DNA of 64,000 nt from the NCBI GenBank assembly GCA_019752925.1, contig JAIELP010000002.1:124001-188000 (forward strand). The letters run 5' to 3'. The notes under the pieces are model-generated. The model did not search any database and was not told where the DNA came from. It worked only from the letters and a program-made list of their open reading frames with translations. The stretch is from a bacterium (GTDB taxonomy: Bacteria; Bdellovibrionota; Bdellovibrionia; Bdellovibrionales; Bdellovibrionaceae). A program made the position numbers and the translations under genes. Of this stretch, positions 28,728-36,504 are shown piece by piece (within the stretch, counting starts at the first letter, position 1; each line of letters starts with the position of its first letter).

Positions 28728-29828
28728 ATGAATTTCATAAACTATGCAGTTCTATTGGTGACCTTTTTCACGAGTTTACCATCTCATTCTGAGTCGATCC
28801 CTTCATCTCAAGCGCCGATATTAAAAACCCCATTACAAATATGTGCAGAAAAAAAATTAAAAGATTTCCGTGTACGAAATTTAGTTTCTAAAGCAGATGA
28901 ACCTCTATTTTTAGAAAAATTCAAACAAGAATGCTCTAAAGAAAAAAATTCAGCCAGTATAAACCAGCAATTAATTGATGCTGCTTCACGTGCCGAACAA
29001 GAGAGAAAAAAAAATGCAGCAGTAACCACTCCAGCAAAGCCGGCCTCGGCTGACCAATCGTCAGCGGCCAATAGTGGTGTAAAACCAGTGGTAGGCCCTA
29101 CTGCAAGTGGTGGAAGCTCTACTTCTTCGGCTGGCAGCGGACAAGCTGTGTTCGGTGGCTGTGGAAATGCAGAACAATGTGCGGCCACTATGGCGGAAGC
29201 CAACAGGGAAAAATTTGTATGGTCTGCTCCTGGCCTTCAAGCTTATTTAGGCGAGCTCTGGGGCAATAATTTAAATACATGGAGTTTCGGCAGCACATTT
29301 GAACAGCCTGACAGCCCATGCAGTGATAAAAATAAAGGTGAAATTATTGCTTTGGATATGGGTACAGAGCTTAAACCAATAGCCTGTATGAGCAATCAGG
29401 CCAGCCAAGAAGAAATTAAAAAAATGGCTGAAAAAATTAAAAATGTAAAAGTTGACACCTTGCCAACAATTGTAGCTATTAAAAAGCCTCAATATAAATG
29501 GATAACGTTAGAGCCATATCCGCCATTGGAAGAAAATGAAATTCGTATTTGCACACCTGTTGGCGAGAGCGCTTGTCACTCCGGTACTGTTGGTAATATA
29601 GAAAAAAGCCAGCCAAAGTGCGGAGTTTATAAGTGCGTTCGCACGGATACTGGTGGCCCTGTAAAGACCGTTAAAAAAGATGAAAAGAAAGACGATGGCA
29701 GTAAGAGCGAGCCGATAGCCAATTCTCAAACAACTCAGCCGCGCGAACCTGCACAACAACAGCAACAAACTCCTCCTCAGCAGTACCAGGGGTTCGACGC
29801 TCAACGTGACGGAGCTGCGGGGCCTTAG
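28728..29828 (+). CDS. Secreted protein of unknown function with low-complexity linkers
   Basis: A 366-residue protein with a signal peptide (about 1-23). A lysine-rich helical stretch (30-95) is followed by an Ala/Ser/Gly linker (95-140), a small Cys-bearing region (FGGCGNAEQCAATM and DSPCSDKN), and a second Cys-rich region (RICTPVGESACHSG, PKCGVYKCVRTD). The C-terminus is Gln/Pro-rich and disordered. The even cysteine pairs suggest periplasmic or outer-surface disulfides. The start has GGGGGA about 6 bases before the ATG. Its stop overlaps the next gene's GTG by one base, so the pair is one unit. No family recognised. Confidence 0.75.
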   Translation: MNFINYAVLLVTFFTSLPSHSESIPSSQAPILKTPLQICAEKKLKDFRVRNLVSKADEPLFLEKFKQECSKEKNSASINQQLIDAASRAEQERKKNAAVTTPAKPASADQSSAANSGVKPVVGPTASGGSSTSSAGSGQAVFGGCGNAEQCAATMAEANREKFVWSAPGLQAYLGELWGNNLNTWSFGSTFEQPDSPCSDKNKGEIIALDMGTELKPIACMSNQASQEEIKKMAEKIKNVKVDTLPTIVAIKKPQYKWITLEPYPPLEENEIRICTPVGESACHSGTVGNIEKSQPKCGVYKCVRTDTGGPVKTVKKDEKKDDGSKSEPIANSQTTQPREPAQQQQQTPPQQYQGFDAQRDGAAGP

Positions 29829-30865
29829 TGGTAAATAGGATTTTTTTTAAAATTTACAACTATTCATTTTTAACATTGGTTGCATTTGCGCAAACGGCAT
29901 TTGCGCAACAGAGCAACGATGAAAAAAATCTTTCTTCATTGCAAAGTAAACAAATTGTTTCGCAAATGACTGAAGTTGAGCAAAAAAACAAATATGGTCA
30001 AGCTCACTATGCCGGGGTAGCTATTAAGATGGCTGTCGAAGCGGCTGAAAAATTTGCTCATGGTGGTGAGTGTGCGGCGAGTTGCCCTGAAGGGTGTTGT
30101 GATGCCGGTGCAGGATTAGTTTATGAGGGTGGCATGTTTATGCTGTTAAATACTCAGGCCACTATGCAGTCTAAAGAGCATCAGATGATTGCTACCGAGA
30201 GCTGCAATGTCCGTAACCGATATGCAAATACATATAGAGACTGCTCAAAAGAAACCAAAGGTATTGATCTCACCAAGCCAGAATCTAGCTGGTATGACGA
30301 TCAAGGAAAATGTAAATCTACTTCTCCTGCAGAGTGTAAGTTAATAAGTTTTATTCCAGGCGCTTCAGTGTTCACAAGTAAACAAGTAAATTGCAAAAAA
30401 AATGCATCTAATCCCTGTGGAATAGATTTTTACTCTGCATATAAATCCAATCCAGATGGTTCCATTACAATCAGAATGTCGAACAAGCTTGTTAGACTCA
30501 CTATGGATAGTTTTAAAAATAAAGATGCCTTAATAGCGGCTGGAATTCCTTATGCCCAGGCTGAAACTTTGTTAGCCCGGTTTAACGAGACTTCAAAAAA
30601 GTCTTTTCCTAACGGTAAGGCGGCTTATGTTGCTGTTAACCGCGCACAACTTAAAGAAGAATTGAATAAAGGTATAAATCCGGTTGCCGGATTTGAGGAG
30701 CCGTCTCGTCAGCCAGCAACATACACCGAGGCCGTACAAGCTGTAACTCAAGACGGTTTAACTAAAAATTTTAACGGCGAATTAATTCATGCAAAAGGTT
30801 CGAATATCTTTGAAGTGATGTCTAAGCGCTACCAAAAAACGACAGACAGCTTATTGTCGGACTGA
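29828..30865 (+). CDS. Secreted cysteine-rich protein of unknown function
   Basis: A 345-residue protein with an N-terminal signal peptide ending near AFA-QQ. A dense cysteine cluster, GGECAASCPEGCCDAGAG (about 85-102), is followed by further cysteines (ESCNVRNRY, DCSKETKG, KCKSTSPAECKL, VNCKK, PCGIDFYS). The C-terminal 150 residues lack cysteines and look helical. The GTG start at 29828 overlaps the upstream stop by one base, so the two secreted proteins are made together and may form a complex. No known family was recognised. Confidence 0.75.
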   Translation: MVNRIFFKIYNYSFLTLVAFAQTAFAQQSNDEKNLSSLQSKQIVSQMTEVEQKNKYGQAHYAGVAIKMAVEAAEKFAHGGECAASCPEGCCDAGAGLVYEGGMFMLLNTQATMQSKEHQMIATESCNVRNRYANTYRDCSKETKGIDLTKPESSWYDDQGKCKSTSPAECKLISFIPGASVFTSKQVNCKKNASNPCGIDFYSAYKSNPDGSITIRMSNKLVRLTMDSFKNKDALIAAGIPYAQAETLLARFNETSKKSFPNGKAAYVAVNRAQLKEELNKGINPVAGFEEPSRQPATYTEAVQAVTQDGLTKNFNGELIHAKGSNIFEVMSKRYQKTTDSLLSD

Positions 30866-30867
30866 CT

Positions 30868-31689
30868 TTAAAGACATTCTTTTTTGTTTAACAGTGTTTT
30901 AATTTTTTCGTCAGCACATAAAAATCCTATATTTTTTTTGGCTAAGGCCACGTCTTCCGGTGGAACTCCGAGTTCTTTTGAAAAATTCATAAAAAGCAAA
31001 AACAGATTTCTTTCATCAATGATACGTTGGTAAAGACCAAATTTTTGCATGCTGTCTGAAAAAGTTAATACATATTTAAGTAAAGGTTTGGCGGCCTCTT
31101 CATTTTTTTGCTTTTCCAACACCTGAACGTCGGCCAAAATATTATCAAATCCTTTAATAATAGCGTTTTGGATTTCTACACGTTCTTTTTTATAAACACG
31201 ACCATAGATTTCATTTTTATTTTGAAATTGCAGATAGTGTAAGTATTCATGTATTAAGCTTCCGAAGTTGGAATCGCTTGCTAACGCTATAGTGTTCTCA
31301 TTAGGAATATACTGCCCGTGAAGCGAAGAGACCTCTTTAAAAAATTTGCGGTTCACGTCGGTTGCGCACCAATTTTTAAAAATAGTCCCACGGTCATCTT
31401 TACACATAATTTCGAGCTTAATTTTTTTTGATTTGATGAACTCAACAAGTTCTGCTGGCGTCATCTTAAATAATTTTTTAATTTCTGCGATATCAACTTT
31501 TGTTTGGTCACAAAGAACAATCTTGTTATCCACTTTTATTGGAGCGCATTCAGCAAACTGTTTTTTATGCGCATCAAGCCACATTAAAAACATCTGAGAT
31601 TTTTCAATAGACTTCAAATAAACCTTTTGGTCAGTTAATGAGTGTGCACACAAAGAAAACAAAATTGATGTTATAAAGATTAATTTCAT
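30868..31689 (-). CDS. Secreted protein with HExxH motif, possible zinc metallopeptidase
   Basis: A 273-residue protein with a Sec signal peptide (MKLIFITSILFSLCAHS). HEYLHYLQ at residues 147-154 is an HExxH zinc site preceded by a hydrophobic strand (NTIALASDSNFGSLI), the usual arrangement in metallopeptidases of the gluzincin type. A third ligand could be a Glu in the helix after it (KKERVEIQNAI). Six cysteines are scattered. No named peptidase family is recognised. Convergent with the upstream secreted pair (2 bases apart). No clear ribosome site is seen before the ATG. Confidence 0.72.
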   Translation of the reverse strand: MKLIFITSILFSLCAHSLTDQKVYLKSIEKSQMFLMWLDAHKKQFAECAPIKVDNKIVLCDQTKVDIAEIKKLFKMTPAELVEFIKSKKIKLEIMCKDDRGTIFKNWCATDVNRKFFKEVSSLHGQYIPNENTIALASDSNFGSLIHEYLHYLQFQNKNEIYGRVYKKERVEIQNAIIKGFDNILADVQVLEKQKNEEAAKPLLKYVLTFSDSMQKFGLYQRIIDERNLFLLFMNFSKELGVPPEDVALAKKNIGFLCADEKIKTLLNKKECL

Positions 31690-31726
31690 TAAAAAAGTTT
31701 AAGTAAACCTTAAGTAGGTGGCAATA

Positions 31727-32626
31727 TTAAAGCGAATAACTAACCGAACGGCCTTTTTTTTCACCGGATTTAAGTATACCGACTTTGACCAGCTCAGCCA
31801 AATCGCGCTTGGCCGACTCGCGACTGGTTTTACAAAGATCAACGTATTCACGATTGGTCATCGCAACTTGTAACTCTAGCATATAGTTCAAAACTTTTCT
31901 TTGACGTTGATTTAGGTCATAAGCGGAATACGTTTTCCAGAAGTGATCAATAGTCTGGTTTTGATCAGCAATAATATACGCGGCCCGTACAGCCGTTAAA
32001 TAAAGTTCTAAGTAATACAAAAGCCACTCCGTAATATCGCCACTTCCGGTAGAGCACTTTTCAATTTTTTGTATCACCTGCTCGCGATTTTCTTCAAGCT
32101 GAACTGAAATATCGTAAGGACGCAGGTTTAATTTTTCTTCTTCCTGCAAAGCTTTTTCTGAAAGGGCGCAGGCCAAATCAAAATTGCCGTCTTCATAAGG
32201 CGACAGCAAATAAAACCAGAAAAAGGCGATTGCAGATCTCAGAACAGGATCGAGCTCCACTGGTGGCTCCTGCCACCAGTGGAGATACCTTGCAAATTCC
32301 TCTTGAAGATGTTTTTGAGGGAGGGACGATCTTAAGAGTTCTTTGTTTCTGAGTTCTGCAATTTTAATTTTTTTTACGCCGGAAAATCCTGTGGGAAATA
32401 AAGAGGCCTGCCAGCCGTGTATCCGCTCCACAGATACAGGGCCGGCTGCTAGTAAATCCGAATACAGGTGTTTTTTAATGTCTGAAATTTCAAAGGAATG
32501 AACAAAGTTATTAGGCAAAGAAAGCAGGCGGCCCTGCTCAAAGCGGGCATTTACCAAAACTTCCAATAGGGCCGAACTGCTCCAATTAAATGCGGGCCAT
32601 TCGGCTTTTTGCCATAAATAGGTCAT
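31727..32626 (-). CDS. Fic-like protein with degenerate active site and C-terminal winged helix
   Basis: A 299-residue protein. YLWQKAEWPAFNW opens the N-terminal domain (DUF4172) common in Fic proteins. GWQASLFPTGFSGVKKIKIAELRN and RPYDISVQLEENREQV...DITEWLLYYLELYL match Fic flanks. The Fic motif HPFxDGNGR is replaced by SPYEDGNFD, with Ser142 at the catalytic His position and the last Gly and Arg lost. AMP transfer should therefore be impossible. The C-terminal 60 residues form a winged helix (TNREYVDLCKTSRESAKRDL, then a KKGRSVSY wing). It looks like a regulator built on a dead Fic. ATG at 32626 preferred over TTG at 32638. Confidence 0.85.
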   Translation of the reverse strand: MTYLWQKAEWPAFNWSSSALLEVLVNARFEQGRLLSLPNNFVHSFEISDIKKHLYSDLLAAGPVSVERIHGWQASLFPTGFSGVKKIKIAELRNKELLRSSLPQKHLQEEFARYLHWWQEPPVELDPVLRSAIAFFWFYLLSPYEDGNFDLACALSEKALQEEEKLNLRPYDISVQLEENREQVIQKIEKCSTGSGDITEWLLYYLELYLTAVRAAYIIADQNQTIDHFWKTYSAYDLNQRQRKVLNYMLELQVAMTNREYVDLCKTSRESAKRDLAELVKVGILKSGEKKGRSVSYSL

Positions 32627-32681
32627 ATAATGACCCAATTAAATATATTAATTGGGTCAAAAGCAAGACTTTTTTGGGTCA
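32621..32681. promoter_or_regulatory. GGTCA half-site array, candidate operator for the Fic-HTH protein
   Basis: A perfect 12-bp inverted repeat, TGACCCAATTAA (32631-32642) and TTAATTGGGTCA (32648-32659), has a 5-base spacer. A second inverted repeat, GGTCAT-ATA-ATGACC, at 32621-32635 shares its right arm and covers the ATG of the Fic-like gene. A further half-site GGTCAT lies at 32677-32682, exactly 22 bases from the previous one. The region lies between the divergent Fic-HTH gene and rplU. Autoregulation is inferred. Confidence 0.65.
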
Positions 32682-32773
32682 TTTAACTATTTTTCCATAG
32701 GGCGTTGACATCACCACAGCTAAAATGGCACAAACATCTTTCTTGATTACAAAGTTAAACAAAGTGAGGACAC

Positions 32774-33352
32774 ATGTACGCAATTATTAAAACTGGCGGC
32801 AAACAATATAAAGTTCAGGCCGGCGACGTATTACAAATCGAAAAATTAGATCAGGATTTAGGTTCTGAATTCAATATCGATCAAATTTTAATGATCGGTG
32901 GCGATAAAGCACACGTTGGCACACCAATCGTGAAAAACGCTAAAGTAACTGTAGTTGTTACTAAGCAAGCTAGAACTAAAAAAGTGATCGTTTTCAAAAA
33001 GAAACGTCGTCAAGGTTACAGAAAGTTTGCAACACACAAACAAGATTTCACAGAAATTTTTGTTAAATCTATTACTTCTCCAGATGGTCAAGTTTCTAAA
33101 ACGGACTCAACTCCTGAAGTTAAAGATATGGCTAAATTACGTTTAGACAGAATCGAACAAAAAGTGGCTGACCACAAGGCACGCGTTTCTGTAAGAAACT
33201 CTGACGTTGATGCAGCTCCAGCAGCTAAAAAACCTGCTAAGAAAGCAACAGCTAAGAAAACTGCAAAAAAAGCAGCCGCTAAAAAAGCTAAACCAGCTTC
33301 TAAGCGTTCAGCTAAAAAAGCAGCTACTAAAAAAACAAAGAAAACTAAGTAA
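32774..33352 (+). CDS. rplU: 50S ribosomal protein L21 with long Lys/Ala-rich C-terminal extension
   Basis: Residues 1-102 are a normal L21 (MYAIIKTGGKQYKVQAGDVL, KKRRQGYRKFATHKQDFTEI). Bacterial L21 is normally about 103 residues; here 192. Residues 105-148 form a charged helical linker (MAKLRLDRIEQKVADHKARV). The last 45 or so are repeats of Ala-Lys-Lys type (PAKKATAKKTAKKAAAKKAK), like a histone H1 tail. It starts an rplU-rpmA-obg cluster, the usual order. GAGG lies ahead of the ATG, and TTGACA at 32705 may be its -35 element. The tail may bind rRNA or DNA; that is inference. Confidence 0.95.
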   Translation: MYAIIKTGGKQYKVQAGDVLQIEKLDQDLGSEFNIDQILMIGGDKAHVGTPIVKNAKVTVVVTKQARTKKVIVFKKKRRQGYRKFATHKQDFTEIFVKSITSPDGQVSKTDSTPEVKDMAKLRLDRIEQKVADHKARVSVRNSDVDAAPAAKKPAKKATAKKTAKKAAAKKAKPASKRSAKKAATKKTKKTK

Positions 33353-33383
33353 TTAACTATTAATTTTTAAAACGGAGTAAACA

Positions 33384-33644
33384 ATGGCAAGTAAAAAAGC
33401 TGGTGGTAGTACCAAGAACGGTCGCGATTCGCAGTCGAAGAGATTAGGCGTAAAAAGATTTGGCGGCCAATTAGTAAAATCAGGAACAATCATCGTTCGT
33501 CAACGCGGAACTAAATTCCACTTAGGCAACAATGTTAAAATCGGACGCGATCACACGATCTATTCAGTAATCGAAGGTCATGTTAAATTTGAAAGATTTT
33601 CTAAAGATAGATTTAAAGTAAGCGTTTACCCACGAGCTGCGTAA
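33384..33644 (+). CDS. rpmA: 50S ribosomal protein L27
   Basis: An 86-residue L27, part of the large-subunit peptidyl-transferase region. Typical stretches are [41 protein letters not shown] and [20 protein letters not shown]. The N-terminus starts directly MASKKAGG, without the cleaved extension found in Firmicutes. GGAG stands 7 bases before the ATG. It follows rplU by 31 bases and ends in a strong terminator. Confidence 0.97.
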   Translation: MASKKAGGSTKNGRDSQSKRLGVKRFGGQLVKSGTIIVRQRGTKFHLGNNVKIGRDHTIYSVIEGHVKFERFSKDRFKVSVYPRAA

Positions 33645-33674
33645 AACGACTTTACTTTTCAGAGATAAATACTT

Positions 33675-33708
33675 AAAAGGAGCCTATATTCAGGCTCCTT
33701 TTATTTTG
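33675..33708 (+). terminator. Rho-independent terminator after rpmA
   Basis: Ten-bp perfect stem AAAAGGAGCC (33675-33684) / GGCTCCTTTT (33693-33702) with an 8-base loop, then ATTTTG. It separates rplU-rpmA from obg. Confidence 0.85.
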
Positions 33709-33741
33709 TGTTCAAAGGTCTTTTTAGACCGAAAGTTATTT

Positions 33742-34776
33742 ATGAAGTTTGTTGATGAAATTCAGATAAAAATCTCTTCTGGTCATGGCGGTCCCGGCTC
33801 AATCAGTTTCCGTCGTGAATCCTATGCTCCACGCGGCGGTCCGGACGGTGGCGATGGCGGTAAGGGCGGAGATGTTATCTTTAAAACCTCACGTCATATT
33901 AACTCGTTGGTAGATTATAAATCCCACCGCAAGTATGCAGCCGAAAACGGCCATCCAGGTACCGGCGACAATTGCTCAGGTTCTAACGGGCAGGATATGA
34001 TTATGATCGTGCCGGAAGGTTCGATTATCAGAAATTTAGACGGTGAAGTTCTTTATGATTTAGCCGATATCGATGAAGTGACTGTTTTAAAAGGCGGTCG
34101 CGGTGGTAAAGGTAATACATTTTTTAAAAACAGTGTAAACCAAGCCCCAGAACATGCTCAGCCGGGTGAAGAAGGCGAAGCTATGGAAATCATCTTAGAA
34201 CTTAAGTTAATTGCAGACGTAGGAATCATCGGATTTCCTAACGCCGGTAAATCAACGCTAATTTCAAGAATTTCAGCAGCTCGTCCTAAAATTGCCGATT
34301 ATCCATTTACAACCTTAACTCCAAATCTCGGAGTGGTTAAAGTGGGCGACTACAGTAATTTCGTAGTAGCCGATATTCCGGGTTTAATTAAAGGAGCGCA
34401 TCAAGGCATAGGTTTAGGAATTATGTTCTTAAAACATATTGAGCGTACGCGTTTATTCTTACACATCGTGGATGTATCAGGAATGAATGGCCGCGATCCT
34501 TTACAGGATTACGAAGATATTCAGTACGAACTTGAGATGTACGATCAAATGAATAAAGATAAAGACGGCTTCTTCCCTTTAATGGAGCGCGAACAAATCG
34601 TCGTGTTAAATAAAATTGATTTAATATCTAAAGATCAAATCGAAAAAATTAAACAGCAGTTTAAAAAGAAATTCGGCGTTGAGGCGCAGGTTATTTCAGC
34701 TGTAACAGGAAAATTAACGCAGGAATTATTGGTTACAGTAGCCGATAAAATTTTAAAAGCTAAAGGCGTAGAGTAG
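33742..34776 (+). CDS. obgE: Obg-family GTPase
   Basis: A 344-residue ribosome-assembly GTPase. The Gly-rich OBG domain covers about 1-158 (FVDEIQIKISSGHGGPGSISFRRE, GGPDGGDGGKGGDVIF). The G domain has G1 GFPNAGKST, switch FTTLTPNLGVV, G3 DIPGLIKGAHQGIGLG and G4 NKID. I start it at the ATG at 33742, where homologous proteins begin (MKFVDE); a start at 33706 would run through the terminator. No clear ribosome site is seen. The C-terminal OCT domain is absent. Confidence 0.95.
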   Translation: MKFVDEIQIKISSGHGGPGSISFRRESYAPRGGPDGGDGGKGGDVIFKTSRHINSLVDYKSHRKYAAENGHPGTGDNCSGSNGQDMIMIVPEGSIIRNLDGEVLYDLADIDEVTVLKGGRGGKGNTFFKNSVNQAPEHAQPGEEGEAMEIILELKLIADVGIIGFPNAGKSTLISRISAARPKIADYPFTTLTPNLGVVKVGDYSNFVVADIPGLIKGAHQGIGLGIMFLKHIERTRLFLHIVDVSGMNGRDPLQDYEDIQYELEMYDQMNKDKDGFFPLMEREQIVVLNKIDLISKDQIEKIKQQFKKKFGVEAQVISAVTGKLTQELLVTVADKILKAKGVE

Positions 34777-34782
34777 GAAATT

Positions 34783-35811
34783 ATGAAAGTCGGAATATTC
34801 GGTGGAAGCTTCAATCCTCCACATAACGGTCACGTAAACAGTTTAACAACGGTTCAGAAAAAAATGGGTTTTGATTTAATCCACATTATTCCGAACTCGC
34901 AAAATCCTTTAAAAATCCCTATGGATGGCCCTACCGGCGAACATCGCTTAGAGTTAGCTCGCCAAGCGTTCAGCACTTACGGCGACAAGTTTCATGTTAA
35001 CGATATCGAACTTAAGCGCGGCGGCAAAAGCTACACCATCGATACAGTTAAAGCCTTATTAAAAGAATATAAGTCTAATGAATTATATTTAATCATCGGC
35101 GCTGATAACTTTGAAACTTTCTCGGAGTGGAAAGACTACAAAAAATTATTAGAATTAGTAAACATCGTTGTAACAACTCGTCCAGGTTATGCAATTCCTG
35201 AGGGCGAAGACGAATGGCCGGATTACATTGCTCCTTTAGTGGCTGAAAGCGATTTCGGTACTTTAGAGCTAACAACGGGCCGCTCAATTGAGTTTATTAC
35301 TTTAGACGATTTGGATATTTCTTCTTCTGAGTTACGTAAAAAACTACGCGTAGGCCGTCCGGCTGAAAAGTTTTTACCTCTATCAGTTGAAAGCTATATT
35401 AAAGAACACGGTTTATACAAAACCGGAACCAGTAAAATTTCTAATTTCAAAACATTCACTGATTTCTGTGCGCAGTCTTTGTTTGATAGAAAAGCGATTG
35501 CAGTTAAAGCCTTTGATATCCAATCGGTATCTTCAAGCAGCGACTACACATTGATTGCTTCAGGTACGAGTACACGTCACGCCAGCTCGATGGCTGAAAA
35601 CCTTGTTAAAGCCGTTAAAGACGAATTCAATGTTTACCCGCTAAGCGTTGAAGGTGTTGATGAAGGTCGCTGGGTGGTTGTGGATTACGGCGCTTTAATT
35701 GTTCACTTGTTTTATGATTTCGTTCGCCAGGAATACCGTTTAGAAGATCTTTGGAAAAACGGAACTGAACTTAAATTAACAGACAAACCGACTCCGGCAT
35801 CTGCCAACTAA
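34783..35811 (+). CDS. NadD-RsfS fusion: nicotinate-nucleotide adenylyltransferase and ribosome silencing factor
   Basis: A 342-residue fusion. The NadD part (about 1-205) has GIFGGSFNPPHNGH (ATP site), YLIIGADNFETFSEWKDY, VVTTRPG and SSSELRKKLR; it makes deamido-NAD from nicotinate mononucleotide. The RsfS part (about 225-335) has AIAVKAFDIQ, SDYTLIASGTSTRHASSMAE and GRWVVVDYGALIVHLFYDFVRQEYRLEDLW; it binds L14 and blocks subunit joining when nutrients are low. The two are usually neighbouring separate genes. It starts 6 bases after obg, with AGG ahead of the ATG, and rlmH follows 3 bases later. Confidence 0.93.
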   Translation: MKVGIFGGSFNPPHNGHVNSLTTVQKKMGFDLIHIIPNSQNPLKIPMDGPTGEHRLELARQAFSTYGDKFHVNDIELKRGGKSYTIDTVKALLKEYKSNELYLIIGADNFETFSEWKDYKKLLELVNIVVTTRPGYAIPEGEDEWPDYIAPLVAESDFGTLELTTGRSIEFITLDDLDISSSELRKKLRVGRPAEKFLPLSVESYIKEHGLYKTGTSKISNFKTFTDFCAQSLFDRKAIAVKAFDIQSVSSSSDYTLIASGTSTRHASSMAENLVKAVKDEFNVYPLSVEGVDEGRWVVVDYGALIVHLFYDFVRQEYRLEDLWKNGTELKLTDKPTPASAN

Positions 35812-35814
35812 TTT

Positions 35815-36285
35815 ATGAAATGGGCTCTTTACGATTTTAAAACCGCAAAAGAGCCTTGGTTTGACGAAGCAGAAGCTTTGTATCTAAAAAAAATCAAACC
35901 CTACGCGCAGTTTGAAGTTATTCATCTGAAAACCTTAAAAGCGGATCGCGATGAAGCCGAACTCAAAAAAAATTTCGAAGCCAAAACTCTCTCTGAAAAA
36001 CTCACGAACGATGATTACATTATTTTACTCGACGAAAAAGGCAAAAAAATGGATTCACTTGAGTTTGCTAAGCTGGTTACTTCAATTAATGAATCCGGAA
36101 AAAAGCGCGGGGTATTTGTTATCGGCGGAGCTTTCGGCGTAAACGACGACATTAAAAAACGTGCGCAAAAAACTATTTGTTTAAGCGATATGGTCATGAA
36201 TCATCTTGTAGCTGAAGTTGTTATTATGGAACAGTTTTACAGAGCACTGACAATCATCAATCGAATTCCGTACCACAATATCTAA
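35815..36285 (+). CDS. rlmH: 23S rRNA (pseudouridine-1915-N3)-methyltransferase RlmH
   Basis: A 156-residue SPOUT methyltransferase that modifies helix 69 of 23S rRNA. It shows the family sequence YIILLDEKGKKMDSLEFA, VFVIGGAFGVND and the C-terminal knot ending ITIINRIPYHNI with MVMNHLVAEVVIMEQFYRA before it. The ATG follows the nadD-rsfS stop by only 3 bases, the order (obg, nadD, rsfS, rlmH) seen in many bacteria. Two hairpins follow the stop. Confidence 0.95.
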   Translation: MKWALYDFKTAKEPWFDEAEALYLKKIKPYAQFEVIHLKTLKADRDEAELKKNFEAKTLSEKLTNDDYIILLDEKGKKMDSLEFAKLVTSINESGKKRGVFVIGGAFGVNDDIKKRAQKTICLSDMVMNHLVAEVVIMEQFYRALTIINRIPYHNI

Positions 36286-36504
36286 AAAGTAAAAAAGTAG
36301 CTGGCACCTTTTCAGGATCCAAAAATGCATAAAGCGAAGTGGGCTTACCCATCTTCGCTTTATTTGACACTCAACCCTCGCTTAAAAATCGAGGTTCGAA
36401 TGCCGGATTTTCTAACAACATATAGAAAGTTTCGACGTTTTTTAAAGATGACTAAAGTGATTTTAGATCTAGTTTTGTTACTACTTTAAATCCTGGGAGT
36501 TGTT
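36286..36504 (+). other. Intergenic region with two hairpins and a copy of a CTGGCACC repeat
   Basis: Between rlmH and the comF-like gene. AAAAAGTAGCTGGCACCTTTT-like sequence at 36291-36312 resembles motifs at 54368-54382 and 58305-58325. A hairpin with arms AAAGCGAAG-TGGG and CCCA-T-CTTCGCTTT (36331-36361) is followed by ATTT and probably ends the rlmH operon. A second hairpin, CCTCG-9-CGAGG, lies around 36376-36394. TTGACA is at 36364-36369 with no good -10 element. Confidence 0.5.
36331..36365 (+). terminator. Probable terminator after rlmH
   Basis: Stem AAAGCGAAG / CTTCGCTTT extended by TGGG / CCCA with one bulged base and a 4-base loop, then ATTT. It lies about 45 bases after the rlmH stop. 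The T tract is short. Confidence 0.6.
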
